Source of the DNA: a virus | Strand: one strand, 5' to 3' | Length of the DNA: 40,201 nt | Virus record (IMG/VR): IMGVR_UViG_3300009183_000015 | Span: 1-40,201 of that record | Shown: positions 34,497 through 40,201 of the stretch, piece after piece | How positions within the stretch are numbered: position 1 is the first letter of the stretch | Layout: each line of letters opens with the position of its first letter | Notes under the pieces: generated by a model | Databases searched by the model: none | Told to the model about the DNA's origin: nothing | The model's input: the letters and a program-made list of their open reading frames with translations, nothing else | Translations under genes and position numbers: made by a program

Positions 34497-35606
34497 ATGT
34501 CAGACGTAATCACGCAAGTGACCGCCCCTGAGCAAACTGGTGTCGTGAATCCCGCCGATGCTATCGCTGCAATGATTGCCGCTAACAAGCGTAACAGTCC
34601 GCAACCCGATGGCAGTTCACCTCCACCAGCAGGACAAGAGGCTAAACCCTCCCCTGAGGCGGCTCCTGTTGAAGGAACCGAACCTGAAGATGGCAGTTCA
34701 ATTGAGTCGGATGCCGCAGAGTCAGAAGTTGAAGCCGAGTCCTCCGATGGAGTAAACGAAGCAGTCGATTTCCTTGAGTTTGCGAAAGAGAATCCTACTG
34801 TGATGTTGAAGATTCCTAACAAGGACGCAGAAGGCGGCTTTGTAGAGTTAACAGCAGAACGGGCAGCTTCTATTCTGGGTCAAGGTAGTGCTATCCATGA
34901 AAATGCTCGTAAGCTTAAAGCTGAAAAAGCAGATTTTGAAGAGTATGAATCGAAGCGCAAGAGTGAACTTGATGGTTTGCAGATAGGCTTGGAGTTAACA
35001 ATCGTCCCTCAGTTGAAAACTGCTGCTGATGAACTGATTACGATCCAAGAATATAACCAGCAATGGCAGCAAATCTATCAAAGCACGACTGATCCTGCTC
35101 AAAAGAGCCAAGCTGAAGCAGCAATGCGACAGAACGCTCAATTGATCCAAGAAAAGTCTGAGTTCATTAAGGCGAATCGGCCTAAAGTCGAACAGTTTTA
35201 TCAGCATCGTTCTGCAATGGTCCAAGAGAGCTTGGAAAAAGCCAGGCAGTCGTTTACTGATAAAGAGTTGGGCAATAAGGCTATCTTTTCTGAGATTCGT
35301 GAGAAGCTTGGGAAGGATTGGAAAGGTGCAAACAGTTCGTTTGTTCCTGGTGTACCAAACATTGATTTGGTATCCAGTGATGAATATCTGTTGGGTCTGA
35401 TTCGGGATGGTATGAAGTTCCGAGAAGGACCAAAGGTCAAAAATGCTGGTGGATCTCTAGCTGCTGCTAGTCGTCCTGTAGCAAAGGCCAAAACTGCTCC
35501 AGATAACGAGATGGAAAAACTTCAAAAGCAAGCTAAGTCCGGCGATAAGAATGCGGCTCGTGACCTTTTAGCAACCATGCTTGCAGCAAACAAACGCAAG
35601 CGATAA
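34497..35606 (+). CDS. Scaffolding protein
   Basis: A 369-residue protein with scaffold hallmarks. It has an acidic, Pro/Ser/Glu-rich disordered N-terminus (residues about 30-85), long charged coiled-coil helices (KLKAEKADFEEYESKRKSEL, QQIYQSTTDPAQKSQAEAAM, VQESLEKARQSF) and a very basic helical end (KLQKQAKSGDKNAARDLLATMLAANKRKR) that would bind the capsid protein. Its place between portal and capsid genes is standard. The sequence AANKR occurs near both ends (residues about 28 and 363), each after a short hydrophobic helix. Confidence 0.82.
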   Translation: MSDVITQVTAPEQTGVVNPADAIAAMIAANKRNSPQPDGSSPPPAGQEAKPSPEAAPVEGTEPEDGSSIESDAAESEVEAESSDGVNEAVDFLEFAKENPTVMLKIPNKDAEGGFVELTAERAASILGQGSAIHENARKLKAEKADFEEYESKRKSELDGLQIGLELTIVPQLKTAADELITIQEYNQQWQQIYQSTTDPAQKSQAEAAMRQNAQLIQEKSEFIKANRPKVEQFYQHRSAMVQESLEKARQSFTDKELGNKAIFSEIREKLGKDWKGANSSFVPGVPNIDLVSSDEYLLGLIRDGMKFREGPKVKNAGGSLAAASRPVAKAKTAPDNEMEKLQKQAKSGDKNAARDLLATMLAANKRKR

Positions 35607-35619
35607 ACAGGAGTTTTAA

Positions 35620-36777
35620 ATGGCTACCATCACCTCTGCAAACCTTGGTAACGGCAACGGCTCGTATACTACCGACATCGTGGTCAAAGACCTCGACATG
35701 ACAGTCTCTAACTATGTTAAAGACCGTACCCCCCTGACCAACATGGCTATGTCCAAGAAGCGCAAAGTCAATTCGACTCTGCACATCTGGCCTGTGGATT
35801 ACTACCGTACTCCCGCCCTAAACGCCAAGTTGGAAGGCGCTGCTGTCCAAGCTTCCCAAGCTGAAAACAACACCCGTGCCAACTGCGGTAACTACACACA
35901 GATCTTTACGACTGTGATTGGTGCTACAGGTACTGCCCGTGCTGTTGAACAAGCTGGTGGCGATCCACAAGCCTACCAAGAAGTCAAGCAATTGACTGAG
36001 ATCATGTTTGACGTTGAACTTCAGATGGTTCGTGCCGATGGCGCTTCTATCAAGTACAGCGGCCAAGCTGCTACTCAAGGTGCATCGCCTAACAACGGTC
36101 GCCGTTTTGGCTCCTTGTACTCTTTCGCTGGTACACGTTCCGGCAACGAGACAGATGGCACTTCCGTCCTGAACTTGGCTACCAGCGATGGTAACGATGT
36201 GACTTCTGCCACTGCTACTAACCAGCCTTTCAACGGCTTGTTGAGCAACGCTGGCTTGGGTTACTTTACCTTCAACACTGGTGTTACCCTGCAACAGTTC
36301 AGCCCCTTCCTGTACAAGCAATTGGTTACCACTGCTGAACAGCGTTTCAATGCCAAGATTACGAACATGGTTGTCCCCACTTCCATGCGTACACACATCT
36401 CGGACATGATGCCTACCAGCCGTTCGATCAACCGTTTTAACCCTGCTGACAAGGGCGACACGATTGGTACTTACGAAGGTGACTTCAACTACACCTACCA
36501 AATCGATGACTCTTGGGTTATGGACCAAACAGGCGCAGACAACACTTCTGCCCTGTTCCTGAACCCTGACGTTATCCAGTGGGGTAGCTTGCGTGAACTC
36601 GGTCCAAACAACGAAGTGTTCAGTTCTGCTGACGCTTCTTTGGATCAGTACATCATGGAAGGTACACTGATTGTTCGTAACCCAGCAGGTGTTGCTGTGT
36701 TGGCTAACATCAGCCCAACTGGTGCTGCTGTGACTGCTCCACGTCCTGCTGGTCAAGTCCAGCGTTACCTGGCTTAA
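35620..36777 (+). CDS. Major capsid protein, SU10/DUF5309-like (HK97 fold)
   Basis: A 385-residue protein. GGAG lies 8 nt before ATG 35620. N-terminal VVKDLDMTVSNYVKDRTPLTNMAMSKKRKVNSTLHIWPVDYY (residues 20-61) matches the DUF5309/SU10-type capsid pattern (DxTPxxxM, then a Trp-containing strand). QAYQEVKQLTEIMFDVELQMVRADGAS would form the HK97 spine helix. The C-terminal half has beta-rich A-domain segments, ending TLIVRNPAGVAVLANISPTG. Codon use is visibly more regular and GC-richer at third positions than in its neighbours, as expected for the most abundant virion protein. Confidence 0.85.
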   Translation: MATITSANLGNGNGSYTTDIVVKDLDMTVSNYVKDRTPLTNMAMSKKRKVNSTLHIWPVDYYRTPALNAKLEGAAVQASQAENNTRANCGNYTQIFTTVIGATGTARAVEQAGGDPQAYQEVKQLTEIMFDVELQMVRADGASIKYSGQAATQGASPNNGRRFGSLYSFAGTRSGNETDGTSVLNLATSDGNDVTSATATNQPFNGLLSNAGLGYFTFNTGVTLQQFSPFLYKQLVTTAEQRFNAKITNMVVPTSMRTHISDMMPTSRSINRFNPADKGDTIGTYEGDFNYTYQIDDSWVMDQTGADNTSALFLNPDVIQWGSLRELGPNNEVFSSADASLDQYIMEGTLIVRNPAGVAVLANISPTGAAVTAPRPAGQVQRYLA

Positions 36778-36820
36778 GCTTTAAAGCTTTTCTGAAGGGG
36801 CTCCGAAAGGGGCTCCTTTG
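36775..36820. other. Palindrome and short direct repeats after the capsid gene
   Basis: AAGCTTTAAAGCTT directly follows the capsid stop and is a perfect 14-bp palindrome. AAGGGGCTCC is then repeated (36795-36804, 36807-36816), and AAAGG/CCTTT around GGCT could form a small hairpin. No T-run follows, so it may protect mRNA ends or attenuate expression rather than terminate fully. Confidence 0.45.
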
Positions 36821-36839
36821 GTAAAGCATGGAGAAAGCA

Positions 36840-37337
36840 ATGACTGAAGACGATGACATCAAAGTTAACGAAGAATATTATTCAAAGGGTATTCTTGAAG
36901 CCGGAGTAGATGGCGTATTCCGTCATAACGACAAACTTTTTAATGAGGTCAAGTCTGGTACTTGGTCACAAACATTTAAAACAGACAATATCGACTATAA
37001 AGTTGGTGCTGTTAATGGAAACAGGTATGTTCAATACGAACAAAAAAACGTAGAGAACGTAAAAGAGTTTTGTAAGCAGCAACGTGAGTTTTACAAGATC
37101 CACGGTACTGACAACCCTTTCTTTGCTGGTACTGCTCACATGATGCAGCTACCCAAATGCTTTGCCCATGAGATCAGTTCTAGGTGGTTTAACAACCGTC
37201 CTTGGGAATTGATCAAGCAAGAAAAGAAGGACAAGATTCTGTTCTACGCAATCGTCAATGAGTACTACTCAGATTTCGTTTGTCACCCTAGCGGAAAAAT
37301 CCCTATTCCGTATAATCCCGCAATACCGACTAAGTAA
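36840..37337 (+). CDS. Unknown protein between capsid and adaptor genes
   Basis: A 165-residue protein. ATG 36840 has GGAG 8 nt upstream, better than ATG 36828. It is a mixed soluble protein (VNEEYYSKGILEAGVDGVFRH, YKVGAVNGNRYVQYEQKNVEN, FAGTAHMMQLPKCFAHEISSRWFNNRPWELI, YYSDFVCHPSGKIPIPYNP). No motif was recognised. Genes at this position often encode a minor head or head-completion protein. Confidence 0.7.
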   Translation: MTEDDDIKVNEEYYSKGILEAGVDGVFRHNDKLFNEVKSGTWSQTFKTDNIDYKVGAVNGNRYVQYEQKNVENVKEFCKQQREFYKIHGTDNPFFAGTAHMMQLPKCFAHEISSRWFNNRPWELIKQEKKDKILFYAIVNEYYSDFVCHPSGKIPIPYNPAIPTK

Positions 37338-37346
37338 GGATGAACT

Positions 37347-38330
37347 ATGGCTCTCTTCATTCAATCAGCTAACACGCTTGTTAGTCGAATTGCAAATTGG
37401 GTGGGAGCTATACCTTCAAGTGTTGGCATCAACGCTACGGCTTACAACACCACAACCAAGGTCATTACCTGCTCTGCAAACCCAACGTCTGTAGTTTCTG
37501 TTGGTGACTTTATTGGTTTCAGCGTAATGGGTCCTTACGCATTGGCTGTATCTGTTACCAGCACAACAATTACAGTTAACGACCCTGAAGGCATTTGGGA
37601 TGACGCAGTAGTTCCCACAGCAATCATTAAAGTTCCTACACAATCGACTATTGAGATTACACAGTCTATTCAAATGGCTGAACTCAAGATGAGGACGATT
37701 GAGTTGCCAGCTTTGCGTAGCAATCCCTACGATGATGTTGAACCAGCCCATCTGATTACAGATGCCAAAGGCATGGCCCCCATTCCTGCTGACATGTGCT
37801 TTCCGATTCTGTTCTTCCAAGAGAGTCAGCCAAGCAACCAAGAGTATGAAGGCACAAACCTTGGCCCTTGGATTGTGTATGACCGAGTTGGGGACCGAGA
37901 GATCATTCGCCGCAGAATGATTGACCAGTTGTACATCCGTCCATTTGGTGTACCACGGGTTATTCGTGCTTCTTTCTCTGAAGTCGGACCAAACTATGTG
38001 TTTACGCCCAATCCTGGTGAGAACGTCATTATCAAGGCGTATTACCAGCGAGTATTTCCGTTCTTGTTTAGCTCAACTGCTGACGTTGAGTACCCTGTTG
38101 TCCAAAGCAACGCAATTCTGGCCTCATTCCCTGAAGGATACTTCTACGGGACATTGTGGGCTTACTACGACAAGAACAAAAACACAGAAGAAGCCCAGAA
38201 ATGGCTTTCTCGTTTTGACGACTCATATGGTCTGATTGAAGACCAGAACTACAAGGGCAAATGGCGTGGTGGTGATCAGCATTTGACATCTGAATTCCAG
38301 CCACGCACGTATCGTTACAGCTTCAAGTGA
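37347..38330 (+). CDS. Head-to-tail adaptor (P22 gp4-like)
   Basis: A 327-residue protein. The N-terminal 110 residues form a beta domain (STTITVNDPEGIWDD, IIKVPTQSTIEITQ). The rest includes PADMCFPILFFQE, WIVYDRVGDREIIRRRMIDQLYIRP, VIIKAYYQRVFPFL and ILASFPEGYFYGTLWAYYDKNKNTEEAQKWLSRFDD, a pattern seen in podovirus adaptor/tail accessory proteins whose C-terminal helices dock under the portal. It follows the capsid gene region and precedes the fibres. The role is inferred from motif pattern and gene order. Confidence 0.7.
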   Translation: MALFIQSANTLVSRIANWVGAIPSSVGINATAYNTTTKVITCSANPTSVVSVGDFIGFSVMGPYALAVSVTSTTITVNDPEGIWDDAVVPTAIIKVPTQSTIEITQSIQMAELKMRTIELPALRSNPYDDVEPAHLITDAKGMAPIPADMCFPILFFQESQPSNQEYEGTNLGPWIVYDRVGDREIIRRRMIDQLYIRPFGVPRVIRASFSEVGPNYVFTPNPGENVIIKAYYQRVFPFLFSSTADVEYPVVQSNAILASFPEGYFYGTLWAYYDKNKNTEEAQKWLSRFDDSYGLIEDQNYKGKWRGGDQHLTSEFQPRTYRYSFK

Positions 38331-38338
38331 GATAACAC

Positions 38339-40075
38339 ATGCCATATCAAGCACAACCCAGCACTGAAACAACAAGCCTGTACGGTACGACTGTAAAGTT
38401 TGGCGTTACAGGTCCTACTGGACCAACGGGTCCCACAGGTCCTACAGGCGCTCCATCTACTGTTGTTGGTCCAACTGGTCCTACAGGTAGCACTGGTCCA
38501 TCAGGCCCAACAGGTTCCGCATCAACAGTTGCAGGTCCAACAGGTCCTACGGGATCTATTGGTGCTACTGGCCCCACTGGCTCTCCGTCTACCGTAGCTG
38601 GTCCTACTGGCCCAACAGGAAGTACGGGTTTAACTGGTGCTACTGGCCCTACAGGTTCGACAGGTGCAGCATCGACTGTAGCTGGTCCTACAGGACCTAC
38701 AGGCGCACAAGGCAATACAGGTCCTACAGGCCCTACAGGAGCGCAATCTACAGTAGCAGGACCTACTGGTGCAACAGGTCCTACGGGTATGCAAGGACCT
38801 ACAGGCCCAGGTGGTGTGTTGGGAAATTGGGGTTCTTTTTATTCAACCCAAGACCAAGTAGCAGCCAGCACAACAGTTGCTTATCCCTTAACACTGAACA
38901 ACACTGACCCTGACTCTAGTGGTGTAAGCATTGTTTCCAACAGCAGAATTACTTTTGCAAATGCTGGTGTTTACAACATTGAGTTTTCTGCTCAAGTAGA
39001 CAGGGTTTCAGGCTCAGGTACTGATACTGTTGATATCTGGTTTAGAAAAAATGGAACAGACATTCCTGAAAGCAATACAGTTGTAACTGTGTCTGGTGGT
39101 GCTTCTGCTGCAAAAACTGTTGCAGCATGGAACTACATGCTTGATTTGTCTGCCAGTGACTATGTGGAATTGGTTTGGAGAACTTCAAATACCAATCTTG
39201 AGTTTACTCATGAGCCAGCCGGAACAAGCCCGACCCGACCAGCAGTTCCAAGTATTATTGTTACTGCTCATCAGGTGATGTATCAACAGATTGGCCCAAC
39301 AGGATCTACTGGTCCTACAGGCCCTCAAGGCATTACAGGTCCTACTGGTCCACAGGGTATTCAAGGTGCTACTGGCCCAACAGGCTCTCAGGGAATTCAG
39401 GGTGTTACAGGGCCTACTGGACCACAAGGAATTCAGGGTCCAACAGGACCAACAGGCAGTCAAGGTGATCTCGGCCCAACAGGTCCAACGGGTGCAGCGT
39501 CTACCGTAGCAGGTCCAACTGGTCCAACTGGCAACACTGGCACAACAGGAGCTGTCGGTCCAACAGGCCCACAAGGCGCTACAGGCCCAACAGGGCCATC
39601 TGTTGGTGACTTGACAACAGACAACACTTGGACGGGTACGCAGACCTTCTCAGGTACAACTGCCAAACTATCTGTTGTTCTGAACGATGCCGCTGAAGTC
39701 ACAACCATTACCGCAACAGCAGCTACAGGCACGATCAACTACGACATCACCACACAGTCGGTGCTGTTCTACACCTCCAACGCATCAGCGAACTGGACGG
39801 TGAACTTCAGGGCTTCTAGCGGCACATCGCTGAACACCGCATTGTCCACAGGTCAGTCGGTGACGGTTGCCTTCTTGGTTACTCAAGGCGCTACAGCGTT
39901 CTTCAACAACGCAGTGCAAGTGGACGGTACAACCTCTGGCGTGACTACACGCTGGTTGGGTGGTGCGCCTACAGCGGGTAACGCAAGCGGCATCGACAGC
40001 TACCGCTACCTCATCATCAAGACAGGCAGTGCCACATACACAGTGCTGGCTTCTGTCACACAGTTCAAGGCCTAA
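38339..40075 (+). CDS. Collagen-like tail fibre with a central C1q-like domain
   Basis: A 578-residue protein. Residues about 24-160 are Gly-x-y repeats, mostly GPT, broken at regular intervals by (S/A)STVAG/VVG. Residues about 162-315 form a globular beta domain ([70 protein letters not shown]) resembling C1q/TNF-like jelly rolls. A second collagen-like block (about 318-420; [10 protein letters not shown] type) follows. The C-terminal 155 residues are beta-rich ([12 protein letters not shown]..., [12 protein letters not shown]). Such proteins form triple-helical trimeric shafts. It precedes the second fibre by 3 nt. Host binding is inferred. Confidence 0.85.
   Translation: MPYQAQPSTETTSLYGTTVKFGVTGPTGPTGPTGPTGAPSTVVGPTGPTGSTGPSGPTGSASTVAGPTGPTGSIGATGPTGSPSTVAGPTGPTGSTGLTGATGPTGSTGAASTVAGPTGPTGAQGNTGPTGPTGAQSTVAGPTGATGPTGMQGPTGPGGVLGNWGSFYSTQDQVAASTTVAYPLTLNNTDPDSSGVSIVSNSRITFANAGVYNIEFSAQVDRVSGSGTDTVDIWFRKNGTDIPESNTVVTVSGGASAAKTVAAWNYMLDLSASDYVELVWRTSNTNLEFTHEPAGTSPTRPAVPSIIVTAHQVMYQQIGPTGSTGPTGPQGITGPTGPQGIQGATGPTGSQGIQGVTGPTGPQGIQGPTGPTGSQGDLGPTGPTGAASTVAGPTGPTGNTGTTGAVGPTGPQGATGPTGPSVGDLTTDNTWTGTQTFSGTTAKLSVVLNDAAEVTTITATAATGTINYDITTQSVLFYTSNASANWTVNFRASSGTSLNTALSTGQSVTVAFLVTQGATAFFNNAVQVDGTTSGVTTRWLGGAPTAGNASGIDSYRYLIIKTGSATYTVLASVTQFKA
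38401..38815 (+). repeat. Collagen-like Gly-x-y repeat block 1
   Basis: The coding repeat has a 9-bp unit (GGT-CCT-ACT and variants) with a higher-order period of about 22-30 codons set by STVAG interruptions (near 38451, 38520, 38586, 38668 and 38746). Codons vary between units, so the block is old or under selection against slippage. Confidence 0.85.
39292..39600 (+). repeat. Collagen-like Gly-x-y repeat block 2
   Basis: [10 protein letters not shown]-type repeats dominate. One STVAG interruption recurs (about 39499-39513), linking it to block 1. It separates the central globular domain from the C-terminal domain. Confidence 0.85.
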
Positions 40076-40078
40076 GCC

Positions 40079-40201
40079 ATGCCATTACAAGCAACATCGG
40101 GTGCAGCAAGCTATGACGCTTTTGGTGGAGGCGTGCCTGTTGCAGCCAACTACATCGAAGACGTATTCAGCACTTGGCTGTACACCGGTAACGGCACAAC
40201 G
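40079..40201 (+). CDS. 5' end of the tail fibre gene that continues at position 2
   Basis: ATG 40079, 3 nt after the collagen-like fibre stop, opens MPLQATSGAASYDAFGGG and VPVAANYIEDVFSTWLY. From 40096 the DNA is identical to positions 1-106 in the same frame, so the gene is completed by 2-1972. No strong Shine-Dalgarno is visible; translation may be coupled to the upstream gene. Confidence 0.9.
   Translation, partial: MPLQATSGAASYDAFGGGVPVAANYIEDVFSTWLYTGNGTT
40096..40201. repeat. Terminal copy of a 106-bp exact repeat (right end)
   Basis: Identical to positions 1-106. Joining the ends through this repeat gives a 40,095-bp circle with an intact tail-fibre gene. Confidence 0.95.

Noticed and set aside
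35818-36756. Long open frame on the minus strand (about 312 codons) opposite the capsid gene
   Set aside because: It lies wholly antisense to the major capsid gene, and its product is compositionally odd (Ser/Val/Cys/His-rich) without motifs. The strong codon bias of the capsid gene keeps the antisense frame open.
38347-38715. Minus-strand Gly/Pro/Val repeat frame within the collagen-like gene
   Set aside because: It is the reverse complement of the Gly-x-y repeat, not an independent gene.
38401-39600. CRISPR-like tandem repeats
   Set aside because: The repeats are 9-bp coding units of a collagen-like protein with no spacer structure and no cas genes nearby.
1-40201. Temperate lifestyle (integrase, attachment site, CI-like repressor)
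   Set aside because: No integrase, recombinase or classical HTH repressor was found. The palindromic operators and RHH-like protein alone do not prove lysogeny.

Overview
This window is the complete genome of a small tailed double-stranded DNA phage (Caudoviricetes, podovirus-like), linearised at an arbitrary point inside a tail-fibre gene. The first 106 bases recur exactly as the last 106 (40096-40201), and the tail-fibre gene runs across the ends, so the unique circular length is about 40,095 bp. No integrase, tRNA gene, rRNA gene or CRISPR array was seen. The host cannot be read from the sequence. The gene set and style resemble phages of aquatic Gram-negative bacteria, possibly freshwater Betaproteobacteria, but this is a weak inference.

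Layout. (a) Packaging and head, 27400-38330, rightward: GNAT-like protein, putative small terminase, HNH endonuclease, four small unknown genes, large terminase, P22-sized portal, scaffold, SU10/DUF5309-type major capsid protein, head-tail adaptor. (b) Tail, 38339 through the junction to 7601: collagen-like fibre, fibre with repeated domains, tail assembly chaperone, a second HNH endonuclease, a glycosyltransferase with TPR-like repeats, a P22 gp10-like tail hub and a tail-tip-like fibre. (c) Putative internal/ejection proteins, 7604-11754. (d) Lysis cassette, 11758-13569: small membrane proteins, a 30-residue micro-protein, a GTA-type holin and a T4-type lysozyme. (e) A leftward early operon, 16155-13560: ERF annealing protein, an SSB-like protein with an acidic tail, MazG-like and DUF3310 proteins, several small proteins and a secreted Cys-rich 50-residue peptide. 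(f) A rightward replication/recombination/modification operon, 16265-25143: HTH replication protein, PAPS-reductase-like protein, RecA/DnaB-type ATPase, RusA, an RHH-like protein, a third HNH endonuclease, a Mom-like DNA-modification protein, a Ref-like nuclease and many tightly overlapping micro-genes. (g) A leftward accessory cluster, 26633-25588, between two non-coding G-rich regions. Its right side holds operator-like palindromes and an origin-like block with DnaA boxes.

Regions (e) and (f) diverge from about 16156-16264. The palindrome there, CTAGGGGTTTACCC, recurs at 25340, and related TAGGG/CCCTA palindromes lie at 26697 and 26734 upstream of the leftward accessory cluster. This suggests that one phage repressor or activator controls several promoters. 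Genes in (e) and (f) are packed with ATGA, GTGA and TGATG overlaps (translational coupling). Several real genes are only 30-60 codons long. The points most worth following up are the leaderless-type promoters placed directly on two HNH genes, the secreted Cys-rich peptide, two unassigned structured RNA candidates, the origin/operator region, and the pairing of Mom-like and PAPS-reductase-like enzymes in one operon.
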